Shown here: positions 7,848 through 18,400 of the stretch, in pieces
Numbering within the stretch: the stretch's first letter is position 1
Layout: each line of letters opens with the position of its first letter
Source of the DNA: Sphingopyxis sp. RIFCSPHIGHO2_12_FULL_65_19
GTDB lineage: Bacteria; Pseudomonadota; Alphaproteobacteria; Sphingomonadales; Sphingomonadaceae
Assembly: GCF_001830555.1 (NCBI RefSeq)
Contig: NZ_MIAM01000001.1
Location: 1 to 32,716 of the forward strand
DNA: 32,716 nt
Reading direction: 5' to 3'
The notes under the pieces: generated by a model
What the model was told of the DNA's origin: nothing
Databases searched by the model: none
Seen by the model: the letters and a program-made list of their open reading frames with translations, nothing else
Program-made: the position numbers and the translations under genes

Positions 7848-8861
7848 ATGACTGCCGAAATCCACCAGCTTCACGGCCAGACGCCGCCCTCGCTCGACCC
7901 GATGATGGCGCTCGTCGCCGCCGATATGAACGAGGTGAACGCAGTCATCCTCGACCGGATGCAATCCGAAGTGCCGCTGATCCCCGAACTCGCCGGGCAT
8001 CTGATCGCGGGCGGGGGCAAGCGGATGCGCCCGATGCTGACACTCGCCTGCGGCAAGCTGCTCGACTATCCGGGCCGCCGCCATTGCAAACTCGCCGCCG
8101 CGGTCGAATTCATCCACACCGCGACCCTGCTGCACGACGATGTCGTCGACAAATCGGACCTGCGCCGCGGGCGCAAGACCGCGAACATGATCTGGGGCAA
8201 CAGTGCGTCGGTGCTGGTCGGCGATTTCCTGTTCAGCCGCGCGTTCGAGGTGATGGTCGAGGATGGGTCGCTGAAGGTGCTCAAGATCCTCAGCCGCGCC
8301 TCGGCGGTCATCGCGGAGGGCGAGGTCAACCAGCTGTCGGCGCAGCGCCGGATCGAAACAAGCGAGGACCAGTATCTCGCGATCATCAACGCCAAGACCG
8401 CCGAGCTGTTTGCGGCGGCGTGCAAGATCGCCGCGGTTGTCGCCGAACGCGACGATGCGACCGAAGCCGCGCTCGACGCCTATGGCCGCAACCTTGGGAT
8501 CGCGTTCCAGCTGGTCGACGATGCGATCGATTATGTTTCGGATGCCGAAACGATGGGGAAGGGCGTCGGTGACGATTTTCGCGACGGCAAGGTGACGCTG
8601 CCCGTGATCCTCGCCTATGCGCGCGGATCGGCGGAGGAGCGCGAGTTCTGGAAGCTGGCGATCACGGGCCACAAGACGTCGGACGAGGACCTCGCCTATG
8701 CGACGTCGCTGCTTCGCAAGCATGACACGATCGACGACACGCTGGCGCGGGCGCGCCATTACGGCCAGCGCGCGGTCGATGCGATCGGCGGATTTCGTGC
8801 CAGCCAGGCGAAATCGGCGCTGACCGAGGCGGTCGCCTTCGCGGTCGCGCGCGCTTATTGA
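7848..8861 (+). CDS. ispB: Polyprenyl diphosphate synthase (octaprenyl/decaprenyl type)
   Basis: This 337-residue trans-prenyltransferase has the standard length. It chains isopentenyl units to make the ubiquinone side chain. It carries the GGGKRMRP substrate loop, the first aspartate-rich motif DDVVD at residues 97-101 within LLHDDVVDKSDLRRG, and the second at residues 224-228 (FQLVDDAIDY), followed by GKGVGDDFRDGKVTLP. The short-chain-limiting bulky residues of farnesyl synthases are absent before the first motif, which fits a long-chain product. A longer in-frame extension to 7461 overlaps the chorismate mutase gene on the other strand, so the ATG at 7848 is preferred. Product length (C40 or C50) cannot be decided here; sphingomonads generally use Q10. 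Confidence 0.94.
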   Translation: MTAEIHQLHGQTPPSLDPMMALVAADMNEVNAVILDRMQSEVPLIPELAGHLIAGGGKRMRPMLTLACGKLLDYPGRRHCKLAAAVEFIHTATLLHDDVVDKSDLRRGRKTANMIWGNSASVLVGDFLFSRAFEVMVEDGSLKVLKILSRASAVIAEGEVNQLSAQRRIETSEDQYLAIINAKTAELFAAACKIAAVVAERDDATEAALDAYGRNLGIAFQLVDDAIDYVSDAETMGKGVGDDFRDGKVTLPVILAYARGSAEEREFWKLAITGHKTSDEDLAYATSLLRKHDTIDDTLARARHYGQRAVDAIGGFRASQAKSALTEAVAFAVARAY

Positions 8862-8886
8862 CCTTTCGCCGGGCAGGAGCGATCCG

Positions 8887-11352
8887 ATGACCGTTTCGCT
8901 GCCGATCGATCCCGTGCTGCCCGACATCATGGCGGCGCTGCTGCTGAAACCCAACGCCGTGGTCGTCGCGCCGCCGGGCGCCGGCAAGACGACGCGCGTC
9001 GCACCGGCCATCCTGGACCAGCCGTGGTGCAAGGGGGCCGTTTGGTTGCTGTCGCCGCGGCGGCTCGCAGCGCGCGCAGCGGCGGAACGGATTGCCGAGG
9101 AGATGGGCGAGGCCGTCGGCGGCAAGGTCGGCTATGCGACGCGGCTCGACAGCAAGCAGTCGGCGGCGACGCGCCTGTTGGTGATGACCCCAGGCCTGTT
9201 CCGCAACCGCATCCTCGCCGACCCCGAACTGGCAGGCGTGTCGGCGGTGCTGTTCGACGAGGTTCACGAACGCAGCCTCGATGGCGATTTTGCGCTGGCG
9301 CTCGCGATTGATGCGCAACAGGGCCTGCGCGACGATATCCGCCTGGTGGCGATGTCGGCCACGCTCGATGGCGCGCGTTTCGGCGCCTTGCTGGGCAACG
9401 CGCCGGTCATAAAAAGTGAAGGCAAGATTTTCCCGCTGGATCTGCGTCATATCGGTCGCCGTGCCGAGGATCGGCTGGAGGCGTCGGTGCTGGGCGCGGT
9501 GCGGCAGGTCTTCGCCGACGGGGCCGAGGGCGATATGCTTGCCTTCCTTCCCGGCGCCGCGGACATCGAACGCGCCGCCGCGGCGGTCGAGGATGCGCGC
9601 CTGCCGCTCGTCGTCCACCGCCTGCACGGGCAGATCGACCCGACGCTCCAGCGCAAGGCGCTCGTCCGGGATCCCGATGGACGGCGCAAGCTGATCCTCG
9701 CGACGAGCATCGCTGAAACCAGCCTGACGATCGATGGCGTGCGTATCGTGATCGACGCCGGGCTGTCGCGCCGCCCACGCTTCGACAAGGCGGCGGGAAT
9801 CGCCCGCCTTGTCACCGAACGCGCGAGCCAGGCGTCGGCGACGCAGCGCGCGGGCCGTGCGGCCAGGCAGGGGCCGGGCACCGCCTATCGATTGTGGGAA
9901 GCCGCAGCGACGGCGGGAATGCCGCCGTTCGACCCGCCCGAAATCCACGAAAACGACCTGATGCCGGTCGTGCTCGACTGTGCCAGTTGGGGCATAATCG
10001 ATCCGCGTCAGCTTGGCTGGCTCGATCCGCCGTCGCCCGCCGCAATTTCGGAGGCGAAGGGTCGATTGCAGGCAATCGGCGCGCTGACAGACGACGGCCG
10101 CATCACCGCGCATGGCAAGGCGCTTGCGGCGATCCCGTTGCCGGTGCCGCTGGCGCATATGTTGCTCGATGCGGCGCGGGCCGGGGAGGGCGAGATGGCG
10201 GGGCGGCTCGCAGTGGTGCTCACCGAACCGGGGCTCGGCGGGCGCGGCGTCGATGTCGAGGCGCGGCTGGGTCGCTGGCGCGGGCAAAAGGGCGATCGGT
10301 CGGAAGGCGCGTGGCGGCTCGCGCGGCGGCTGGCGACGATCGGTGAGAGGCTGGCGACCGCGGCGGGCGACCTGGGGCCGCGCTCGATCGGCGGCTGGAT
10401 TGCGACCGCCTGGCCGGACCGTGTGGCGCGCCAGCGCGCGGGGCAGCGCGGCGAATATCTCAGCGTCGGCGGCCGCGCCTATCGCATCGACGCGACCGAT
10501 CCGCTCGCGGGCAGCGAATGGCTGGCAATCGCCGATGCGCAGGGGCACGCCGCCGGCGTGCGCATCCTTGCCGCTGCACCGATCGAACAGGTCGAGGTCG
10601 AGGCGTTGTTCGAGGACCGTATCGTCCAGCATTCGGCGAGCCGGTACGACGGCGCGAACGACCGGGTCGATCATCGCCGCGAGCGGCGGCTCGGTGCGAT
10701 CGCGCTGGCGAGCGGACAGGCCGGGCGCAGCGAACATGCCGACGACGATGTGGCGGTGCGCATGGCGGCGGTCCGCGACAAGGGGTTGGGGCTGGTCGGC
10801 TGGGGACCGGCGTCGCAGGCGCTGCGCCAACGTGCGTCTTTCGCCGGTATCGACACGCTGTCGACAGCGGCGCTCGCCGACAGTCTCGAAATCTGGCTCG
10901 AACCGCTGCTGCCCGCGTGCCGGGGGCTGCGCGATATCGGTGACCGCAAGCTGGCCGATGCGCTGACGGGCTTGCTCGATTGGCCGGCCCGCCAGTTGCT
11001 CGAAAAGCACGCGCCGGCCGACTATGCCACACCCGCGGGCAGCCGCCACCCGATCGATTATGGCGCCGACGGCGGGCCGACGGTCAGCGTGCGGGTCCAG
11101 GAACTGTTCGGGCTGTCGCGCCATCCTACCATCGGCGACCCGCCGGTGCCGCTTGTCCTTGCGCTGACCTCGCCCGCGCATCGGCCGATCCAGACAACAC
11201 GCGATCTTGCCAGTTTCTGGGGCGGCAGCTGGCATGACGTGGCGCGCGAGATGCGCGGCCGTTATCCCAAACACAGCTGGCCCGATGATCCCGCCAACGC
11301 GCGCCCCACCCTGATGACGAAAGCGGCGCAGGCGCGGCGCGATGCGCAATAG
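8887..11352 (+). CDS. hrpB: ATP-dependent helicase HrpB
   Basis: This 821-residue protein matches the DEAH-box RNA helicase HrpB. Helicase core motifs appear in order: Walker A APPGAGKTT (Lys34), motif II as DEVHERSL (a DEVH variant of DEAH), motif III MSATL, then ATSIAETSLTIDGVR and QRAGRAARQGPG (motif VI). The helicase-associated and HrpB-specific C-terminal domains follow, with the typical closing region LAKFWGGSW-like (here LASFWGGSWHDVAREMRGRY) and PKHSWPDDP. The ATG is preceded by AGGAG (8875-8879). It lies 25 bp after the polyprenyl synthase gene. HrpB is non-essential in most bacteria and its RNA substrate is not well defined. Confidence 0.96.
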   Translation: MTVSLPIDPVLPDIMAALLLKPNAVVVAPPGAGKTTRVAPAILDQPWCKGAVWLLSPRRLAARAAAERIAEEMGEAVGGKVGYATRLDSKQSAATRLLVMTPGLFRNRILADPELAGVSAVLFDEVHERSLDGDFALALAIDAQQGLRDDIRLVAMSATLDGARFGALLGNAPVIKSEGKIFPLDLRHIGRRAEDRLEASVLGAVRQVFADGAEGDMLAFLPGAADIERAAAAVEDARLPLVVHRLHGQIDPTLQRKALVRDPDGRRKLILATSIAETSLTIDGVRIVIDAGLSRRPRFDKAAGIARLVTERASQASATQRAGRAARQGPGTAYRLWEAAATAGMPPFDPPEIHENDLMPVVLDCASWGIIDPRQLGWLDPPSPAAISEAKGRLQAIGALTDDGRITAHGKALAAIPLPVPLAHMLLDAARAGEGEMAGRLAVVLTEPGLGGRGVDVEARLGRWRGQKGDRSEGAWRLARRLATIGERLATAAGDLGPRSIGGWIATAWPDRVARQRAGQRGEYLSVGGRAYRIDATDPLAGSEWLAIADAQGHAAGVRILAAAPIEQVEVEALFEDRIVQHSASRYDGANDRVDHRRERRLGAIALASGQAGRSEHADDDVAVRMAAVRDKGLGLVGWGPASQALRQRASFAGIDTLSTAALADSLEIWLEPLLPACRGLRDIGDRKLADALTGLLDWPARQLLEKHAPADYATPAGSRHPIDYGADGGPTVSVRVQELFGLSRHPTIGDPPVPLVLALTSPAHRPIQTTRDLASFWGGSWHDVAREMRGRYPKHSWPDDPANARPTLMTKAAQARRDAQ

Positions 11353-11421
11353 GCCTCTTTTCGCGGGCGCCGCTTGGCGCTAAGGCGGCGGCTCAGGCCC
11401 CGGTTATACAGGACGACCCCG

Positions 11422-11700
11422 ATGAAAGCGCGTATCTTCCAGAAGCCCAAGAATGCCATGCAGTCGGGGCGCGCCGGGACGCAGCGCTGGGTGCTGGAAT
11501 TTGCGCCCACCGAAGCGCGCAAGGCCGACCCGCTGATGGGATGGGCGGGCAGCGGCGACACGCAGCGCCAGTTGCGCCTCGGCTTCGCCAGCCGCGACGA
11601 GGCGGTCGCTTATGCGGAGAAGAACGGGATTGCGGTCGAGGTCGTGCCGACCCCCGTGAGGACGCTGAAGATCCAGGCCTACGCCGACAATTTTCGTTGA
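11422..11700 (+). CDS. NDUFS4-like NADH dehydrogenase (complex I) accessory subunit
   Basis: This 92-residue protein matches the ETC complex I subunit family (NDUFS4, the mitochondrial 18-kDa subunit). Visible family features are the start MKARIFQKPKNAMQSGR, WVLEFAP, DPLMGWAGSGDTQRQLRLGF, and DEAVAYAEKNGI with the C-terminal YADNFR. In alphaproteobacteria and mitochondria this subunit binds the peripheral arm of complex I at the membrane. The nuo operon is not in this window, so the gene is detached from its complex. The ATG at 11422 gives the exact family N-terminus. An upstream ATG at 11374 would add unmatched residues. Confidence 0.9.
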   Translation: MKARIFQKPKNAMQSGRAGTQRWVLEFAPTEARKADPLMGWAGSGDTQRQLRLGFASRDEAVAYAEKNGIAVEVVPTPVRTLKIQAYADNFR

Positions 11701-11807
11701 ACGCCTGAGTCCCCGCGACGGCGGGAACTCATCTCCCGCCAGTTCCTGAAGACGCGGGCCCGTGAAGGACGCCCGCCTTCGCGGGGCCACCGATGCCGTT
11801 CAGGCGT
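11701..11807. repeat. Degenerate palindromic region between convergent genes
   Basis: ACGCCTGA (11701-11708) and TCAGGCGT (11800-11807) are perfect inverted arms. Inside them CCCCGCG (11711-11717) and CGCGGGG (11780-11786) also pair, together with several shorter CCCGC/GCGGG elements. The region starts at the base after the NDUFS4-like stop and ends just before the DUF4170 stop, so it may work as a bidirectional terminator or be a decayed palindromic repeat. Confidence 0.5.
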
Positions 11808-11813
11808 CGGCGT

Positions 11814-12029
11814 TCATTCCGCGTCGGGCTGCAACAGCTTGTGCAGGTGGACGACGACATATTTCATCTCGGCATCGTCGACGGTGCGCTGCGCGGCGCT
11901 TCGCCAGGCCTTTTCGGCCGATTTGTAATCGGGAAACAGCCCGACGACATCGAGGTTGTGGAGGTCGACGAAGTCGAGACCCTGCGGGTCGTTGACGCGT
12001 CCGCCGAAAACCAGGTGGAGCTTGCTCAT
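11814..12029 (-). CDS. DUF4170 family protein
   Basis: This 71-residue protein resembles the small alphaproteobacterial family DUF4170, whose function is unknown. Visible pattern: the strand KLHLVFGGRV, then LDFVDLHNLDVVGLFPDYKSAEKAW, then VDDAEMKYVVVHLHKLL. It has no signal peptide or membrane segment and looks like a compact alpha-beta cytosolic protein. It is convergent with the NDUFS4-like gene, and 98 bp separate it from the end of the membrane-protein operon upstream on the same strand, so it may be read through from that operon. No function should be assigned. Confidence 0.8.
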   Translation of the reverse strand: MSKLHLVFGGRVNDPQGLDFVDLHNLDVVGLFPDYKSAEKAWRSAAQRTVDDAEMKYVVVHLHKLLQPDAE

Positions 12030-12127
12030 CTTGGGATTCCTGCCGGTAAAAGTCTTGGGGAGGGGACGCGCAGCCCCCTATTCCGCAACGGCCAAATAAG
12101 CAAGTCGGCTGTCCCTCAGGGCCGGAC

Positions 12128-12502
12128 TCAGGCTTCGGTGTCGTCCTTGCGACCTCTCGAAATGGATTTCGGGAGCAGCGAACCGAGCAGCGCGCCAATC
12201 GCAACCGCGCCCGCGACCAAAGCCAGCGGCTGCTTCTCGGCGGCGTTTTTCAGCTTGCCGTTCGCGCGCTTGGCCTGCGCCTTGCCCTTTTCATACGCCT
12301 CGCCGGCGGCCTCGCGCGCGACGCCAGCCTGTTCGCTGGCCTTGGCTGCGAAATCTTCGGTCGCGGCGCGCGCACGGCCATAACCGTCCTGGATACGCGC
12401 TTTTGCCGCTTCGGCGGTCAGGCGAGCATTTTCGGCGGTTTTCTCTGCAAGTTCACTCGCTTTTGCACGCGTTTCGCGGGCGGTTTCACCGAACGGCTTC
12501 AT
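12128..12502 (-). CDS. LEA-like/YtxH-like helical protein with C-terminal membrane anchor
   Basis: This 124-residue protein is almost wholly alanine, lysine and glutamate rich. Residues 1-90 form a long amphipathic helix with LEA-like repeats (for example ASELAEKTAENARLTAEAAK). A hydrophobic stretch of about 20 residues follows (PLALVAGAVAIGALLGSLLP, about 92-111), then a charged tail (ISRGRKDDTEA). The layout is that of DUF883/YqjD or YtxH-type C-tail-anchored stress proteins. The ATG at 12502 is chosen because GGAGG lies nine bases before it; an ATG at 12532 is also possible. It overlaps the preceding gene by 17 bases and is the last gene of the four-gene operon. The exact family is unsure. 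Confidence 0.8.
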   Translation of the reverse strand: MKPFGETARETRAKASELAEKTAENARLTAEAAKARIQDGYGRARAATEDFAAKASEQAGVAREAAGEAYEKGKAQAKRANGKLKNAAEKQPLALVAGAVAIGALLGSLLPKSISRGRKDDTEA

Positions 12503-12878
12503 TTTCTTCTTCCTCCAAAGTGTCGATTTCATCTTCGTTCGCCGCGTCGTCGGCGGTGCGAAAATGATCGGCGACGTCGGTCGCCAGGTCCTGAATGCGG
12601 TTCACCAGCTTGGGCGCATATTGCTTGATCGGTTCGCGCATCAGCCAGGCGAGGCCAGCCGCAGCGGCAAGCGCGATCGGCAATTTATTGGCGCGGAACT
12701 GCTCCTGCACTGCATAGGCGGTGTCGTCGAGCTTTTCACCGATGCGGTATTTGCCGCGATCGACCAGCGCGCCGGGTTTCAGCGCCGCGCGCGCCACGTC
12801 GAGCCGCCGGTGAAGTTCGGCGCGCTGGAGCATCGACCGGCGCGCCGCGGCGATCAGGCGGTTACGCGTCCGCGGCAT
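12486..12878 (-). CDS. YqjK/DUF3618-like small membrane protein
   Basis: This 130-residue protein has a basic N-terminal helical part (MPRTRNRLIAAARRSMLQRA, residues 1-60), a hydrophobic segment at about 66-80 (LPIALAAAAGLAWLM), and an acidic tail (EIDTLEEEENEA). The segment RRLDVARAALKPGALVDRGK looks like DUF3618, and the position after a YqjE-like gene recalls YqjK. The ATG at 12878 has GAGGGG upstream and overlaps the preceding gene by 17 bases. A start at 12932 would add 18 unconvincing residues that overlap more of the previous gene. The charge asymmetry (basic head, acidic tail) around one membrane segment is the clearest feature. Function is unknown. Confidence 0.75.
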   Translation of the reverse strand: MPRTRNRLIAAARRSMLQRAELHRRLDVARAALKPGALVDRGKYRIGEKLDDTAYAVQEQFRANKLPIALAAAAGLAWLMREPIKQYAPKLVNRIQDLATDVADHFRTADDAANEDEIDTLEEEENEAVR

Positions 12879-13326
12879 CGTCCAACCCCTCGTTGGTAAG
12901 GTCACTGCGCAGCGCGGTGCGGATATCGCCATAACCCAACTGCGCGCGCCACGCGGCGACCGCCGCGATGGCTAGCAAAACCGCAACGACCACGATCGTC
13001 GCCAGCAACGGACCGATATGCGGCGAGAGCACCAATATCGCCCCGAATGCCAGCGCCAGCAGCGCGACACCCGCGGCGGTCGCCGCGACGCCGCCCCAGA
13101 TGGCCGCGCGGCTTGCACCATGAAGCGCCAGTTCGCTCCGCGCTTCGAGCAACGCCAGTTCGGCCTTTGCGGTCGCTGAAAAATTATCGACGACATCGCC
13201 GACGATCCGGGACAGCGGCTCGGGCGGCGGGCCAGCCGAGCGCCCGTCGGGCGCGTAGCCGTGACTTACTCCGTCAAAGCTGCGCGCGTCGGGCGTCGGC
13301 GGGGTGTTCGGATCGGCAGATGGCAA
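12862..13326 (-). CDS. YqjE/DUF1469 (phage holin 3-6 superfamily) membrane protein
   Basis: This 154-residue protein starts with a proline-rich disordered segment (residues 1-37). An amphipathic helix follows (SRIVGDVVDNFSATAKAELA, LLEARSELALHG) that matches the DUF1469/YqjE pattern. Two transmembrane helices come next, at about 74-99 (AIWGGVAATAAGVALLALAF) and 104-126 (IGPLLATIVVVAVLLAIAAV). The database name 'phage holin' is historical: there are no phage genes near it, and the family is widespread in chromosomes. It lies 7 bp after the histone-like gene and overlaps the next gene by 17 bases, as the second gene of the operon. In E. coli the relative YqjE sits in the stress-induced yqjCDEK operon. 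Confidence 0.85.
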   Translation of the reverse strand: MPSADPNTPPTPDARSFDGVSHGYAPDGRSAGPPPEPLSRIVGDVVDNFSATAKAELALLEARSELALHGASRAAIWGGVAATAAGVALLALAFGAILVLSPHIGPLLATIVVVAVLLAIAAVAAWRAQLGYGDIRTALRSDLTNEGLDDAADA

Positions 13327-13333
13327 GGTCCGG

Positions 13334-15362
<2,029 letters not shown>

Positions 15363-15404
15363 TCGCAAAGCTGCGGAAAACTGGGCGCTGACGGCTTGAC
15401 GCCA

Positions 15405-15422
15405 TGAATCAACTCTGATTCA
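15405..15422. promoter_or_regulatory. GANTC-bearing palindrome before the FtsB-like gene
   Basis: TGAATCA (15405-15411) and TGATTCA (15416-15422) form a perfect 7-bp inverted repeat with a 4-base centre, ending ten bases before the FtsB-like start. Each arm contains a GANTC site (GAATC, GATTC), the target of the cell-cycle methylase CcrM in alphaproteobacteria. It may be a methylation-sensitive operator or a leader hairpin. Confidence 0.45.
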
Positions 15423-15431
15423 AGGGCCGGA

Positions 15432-15755
15432 ATGACGCAGCGCCATAAATTTCGCAAATCGATGAGCCGGGCCACCGGCCCGGCGCTCGCCGTGATCGCG
15501 GTGCTGGCGATGCTTGGCTATGCGATTTTCGGTCCGACCGGCCTGTATGCCTGGGGCGAATACGGCCAGTCGGTCGAAAAAAAGCGCGTCGTGCTGAGCG
15601 AACTGGCGAAGAAGGAGCGGGAGCTTCAGAATCGCGTCAACTTGCTCGACCGTCGCCGCGTCGATCCCGACCTGGCCGAGGAATATGTGCGCGAGAAGCT
15701 GGGCGCCTATCACCCCGACGAGGTGATCATTCCGATGGAACCGGCGGCGAAATAA
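15432..15755 (+). CDS. FtsB/DivIC-like septum formation initiator protein
   Basis: This 107-residue bitopic membrane protein has a short basic cytoplasmic N-terminus (RHKFRKSMSR), one transmembrane helix at about residues 17-35 (PALAVIAVLAMLGYAIFG), and a coiled coil at about 44-75 (EYGQSVEKKRVVLSELAKKE). It ends in a conserved globular part with DLAEEYVREKLGAYHPDEVI. This is the septum formation initiator family (FtsB/DivIC). FtsB links FtsL and FtsQ in the divisome and couples septal wall synthesis to division. Its position between eno and pdhA is the standard alphaproteobacterial location. A GANTC palindrome directly upstream could tie its expression to the cell cycle. Confidence 0.92.
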   Translation: MTQRHKFRKSMSRATGPALAVIAVLAMLGYAIFGPTGLYAWGEYGQSVEKKRVVLSELAKKERELQNRVNLLDRRRVDPDLAEEYVREKLGAYHPDEVIIPMEPAAK

Positions 15756-15852
15756 CCCGCCTTTCGTCATGGCCGCCCACGCAGCCGCCGACGAACGAGC
15801 GAAGCCAATTGCTGCATACGTAAGTTAGCCGTGGCACCGCCGATGGTGGGCG

Positions 15853-15882
15853 TTGCCAAGTGCGGCGCGGCTCTCCTATAGG
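15853..15882 (+). promoter_or_regulatory. Candidate promoter of the pyruvate dehydrogenase operon
   Basis: TTGCCA (15853-15858) and TATAGG (15877-15882) are spaced by 18 bp (17 bp if CTATAG is taken), 39 bp before the pdhA start, within a 165-bp gap. The -35 matches five of six bases and the -10 is moderate. Confidence 0.4.
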
Positions 15883-15920
15883 GTGCCTTGCCGTAACGGC
15901 TAAATGCAAAGGAACCCGTC

Positions 15921-16991
15921 TTGGCTAAAGCACCCGCGCGCGCCTCCGCCGCGCCGAAAAAGACTGCATCCACACCGGCCGCCGCGACCAATCGCGAAGG
16001 GCCGCGCGATCCCGTTCCCTATGACGCGACGCCGGACGAGCTGGAAAAATTCTATCGCGAAATGCTGCTGATCCGCCGTTTCGAGGAAAAGGCAGGGCAG
16101 CTTTACGGCCTCGGCCTGATCGGGGGCTTTTGCCATCTTTATATCGGCCAGGAAGCCGTGGCGGTGGGCCTCCAGTCGGCGCTGGATGGCGACAAGGACA
16201 GCGTCATCACCGGATACCGCGACCATGGGCATATGCTCGCTTACGGCATCGATCCCAAGGTGATCATGGCCGAACTGACCGGCCGCGCCGCGGGGATTTC
16301 GCGCGGCAAGGGCGGGTCGATGCACATGTTCAGCGTCGAGCATAAATTCTATGGCGGCCACGGCATTGTCGGTGCGCAGGTGTCGCTCGGTACGGGACTC
16401 GCCTTTGCCCACAAATATCGCGGCGACGGCGGGGTGGCGATGGCCTATTTCGGTGACGGCGCATCGAACCAGGGCCAGGTCTATGAAAGCTTCAACATGG
16501 CCGAGCTGTGGAAGCTGCCGATCATCTTTGTGATCGAGAACAACCAATATGCGATGGGCACCAGCGTCAATCGCTCGTCGGCCGAGGATCAGCTCTATCG
16601 TCGCGGCGAAAGCTTTCGCATCCCCGGAATGCAGGTCGACGGCATGGACGTGCTTGCGGTGCGCGGCGCCGCCGAAGCCGCGCTCGAATGGGTGCGCGCG
16701 GGCAAGGGGCCGGTGCTGATGGAGCTCAAAACCTATCGCTACCGCGGCCATTCGATGTCCGACCCCGCCAAATATCGCAGCCGCGAGGAAGTGCAGGCGG
16801 TGCGCGACAAGAGCGACGCGATCGAACATCTGAAGAAACTGATGCAGGACGCCGGGATCAGCGAGGACAAGATCAAGGACATCGACAAGGAAATCCGTCA
16901 GGTCGTTGCCGAGTCCGCGGATTTTGCGGAAAGCGCGCCCGAACCCGAACTGCATGACCTGTATACCGACGTGTTGGTGGAGCAATATTGA
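15921..16991 (+). CDS. pdhA: Pyruvate dehydrogenase E1 component, alpha subunit
   Basis: This 356-residue protein is the alpha subunit of the heterotetrameric E1 that decarboxylates pyruvate with thiamine diphosphate. Motifs in order are [55 protein letters not shown], the thiamine-binding [20 protein letters not shown] ending in VIENN, and the phosphorylation-loop-like [19 protein letters not shown]. The start is a TTG at 15921 preceded by AAAGGA with a seven-base spacing. The first about 30 residues are an alanine/lysine-rich tail ([11 protein letters not shown]) before the conserved fold. It is followed one base later by the beta subunit gene. E2 and E3 are not in the window. Confidence 0.98.
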   Translation: MAKAPARASAAPKKTASTPAAATNREGPRDPVPYDATPDELEKFYREMLLIRRFEEKAGQLYGLGLIGGFCHLYIGQEAVAVGLQSALDGDKDSVITGYRDHGHMLAYGIDPKVIMAELTGRAAGISRGKGGSMHMFSVEHKFYGGHGIVGAQVSLGTGLAFAHKYRGDGGVAMAYFGDGASNQGQVYESFNMAELWKLPIIFVIENNQYAMGTSVNRSSAEDQLYRRGESFRIPGMQVDGMDVLAVRGAAEAALEWVRAGKGPVLMELKTYRYRGHSMSDPAKYRSREEVQAVRDKSDAIEHLKKLMQDAGISEDKIKDIDKEIRQVVAESADFAESAPEPELHDLYTDVLVEQY

Positions 16992-16992
16992 G

Positions 16993-18372
16993 ATGGCCGT
17001 CGAATTGAAGATGCCGGCGCTGTCGCCGACGATGGAAGAAGGCACGCTCGCCAAGTGGCTCGTCAAGGAGGGCGACACGGTGAAGTCGGGCGACATCCTG
17101 GCCGAGATCGAGACCGACAAGGCGACGATGGAGTTCGAGGCGATCGACGAAGGCACGATCGGCCAGATCCTGGTCGCCGAAGGCACCGACAATGTGAAGG
17201 TCGGCACTGTGATCGCGACGATCACGGGCGAGGGGGAAGAAGCGGCCGCAGCGGCGCCCGCTCCCGCCGCGGCAGCCGAGCCGAAGGCAGAAGCACCGAC
17301 ACCGGCACCGACACCAGCACCGGCGCCCGCTGCCGCTCCGGCCGCAGCCGAGCGCGCATCGGACCCCGCGATTCCCGAAGGCACCACAATGGTCCGCCTG
17401 ACGGTCCGCGAAGCGCTGCGCGATGCGATGGCCGAGGAAATGCGCGCCGACGACCGCGTCTTTGTGATGGGCGAGGAAGTCGCCGAATATCAGGGCGCGT
17501 ATAAGGTCACGCAGGGGCTGCTCGAAGAGTTTGGCGCACAGCGCGTCGTCGATACGCCGATCACCGAATATGGTTTCGCCGGTCTGGGCGCCGGGGCCGC
17601 GATGGGCGGGCTCAAGCCGATCATCGAATTCATGACGTTCAACTTCGCGATGCAGGCGATCGACCACATCATCAACTCGGCGGCGAAGACCAATTATATG
17701 TCGGGCGGCCAGATGCGCTGCCCGATCGTGTTCCGCGGCCCGAACGGCGCCGCCGCGCGCGTCGGTGCGCAGCACAGCCAGAATTTTGCGCCCTGGTATG
17801 CCAGCGTCCCCGGCCTGATCGTGATCGCGCCCTATGACGCGGCCGATGCCAAGGGATTGATGAAGGCCGCGATCCGCACCGAAGACCCTGTCGTCTTCCT
17901 CGAAAACGAATTGCTTTACGGTCGCAGCTTCGATGTGCCCGACCTTGCCGACCATGTCTTGCCGATCGGCAAGGCGCGCGTGATGCGGACGGGCAGCGAC
18001 GTGACGATCGTCAGCTATTCGATCGGCGTGGGACTTGCGCTCGAAGCCGCCGATCAACTTGCGGGCGAGGGGATCGACGCCGAGGTGATCGACCTGCGCA
18101 CGCTGCGCCCGCTCGACACCGCGACGGTGCTCGCCAGCCTGAAAAAGACCAACCATCTGGTCGTCGTCGAGGAAGGCTGGCCGGTCTGTTCGATCGCCAG
18201 CGAACTGGCGATGGTCGCGATGGAGCAGGGCTTTGACGATCTCGACGCGCCGGTGATGCGCGTGTGCAACGAGGATGTGCCGTTACCCTATGCCGCCAAT
18301 CTCGAAAAGGCGGCGCTGGTCGATACGGCGCGTGTGGTTGCAGCCGTGAAGGCGGTCCGCAATCGCGCCTGA
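16993..18372 (+). CDS. pdhB: Pyruvate dehydrogenase E1 beta subunit with N-terminal lipoyl domain
   Basis: This 459-residue protein is about 130 residues longer than a plain E1 beta because it begins with a complete lipoyl domain (residues 1-80, lipoyl-lysine Lys43 in [13 protein letters not shown]). An alanine/proline linker follows (about 82-118, for example [18 protein letters not shown]), then the E1 beta fold: [58 protein letters not shown] and PLPYAANLE. The lipoyl-E1 beta fusion is known in alphaproteobacteria such as Sinorhizobium and Zymomonas. The extra lipoyl arm presumably feeds acetyl groups to the E2 core. It lies one base after pdhA and is surely co-transcribed. Confidence 0.98.
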   Translation: MAVELKMPALSPTMEEGTLAKWLVKEGDTVKSGDILAEIETDKATMEFEAIDEGTIGQILVAEGTDNVKVGTVIATITGEGEEAAAAAPAPAAAAEPKAEAPTPAPTPAPAPAAAPAAAERASDPAIPEGTTMVRLTVREALRDAMAEEMRADDRVFVMGEEVAEYQGAYKVTQGLLEEFGAQRVVDTPITEYGFAGLGAGAAMGGLKPIIEFMTFNFAMQAIDHIINSAAKTNYMSGGQMRCPIVFRGPNGAAARVGAQHSQNFAPWYASVPGLIVIAPYDAADAKGLMKAAIRTEDPVVFLENELLYGRSFDVPDLADHVLPIGKARVMRTGSDVTIVSYSIGVGLALEAADQLAGEGIDAEVIDLRTLRPLDTATVLASLKKTNHLVVVEEGWPVCSIASELAMVAMEQGFDDLDAPVMRVCNEDVPLPYAANLEKAALVDTARVVAAVKAVRNRA

Positions 18373-18400
18373 CGATCAAGAGACGGTTTTCTATCCCGAT

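Noticed and set aside
8662..11349. An 895-codon open frame on the minus strand opposite hrpB, and similar long frames opposite eno, pdhA/pdhB, lon and the porin
   Set aside because: High GC content removes stop codons from shadow frames. These translations are Arg/Ala/His-rich with no family motif, and the opposite strand carries clear conserved genes.
12862..13326. Phage holin suggesting a prophage
   Set aside because: The protein is of the DUF1469/YqjE type, which is only nominally in the holin superfamily. No other phage gene, integrase or attachment repeat is nearby.
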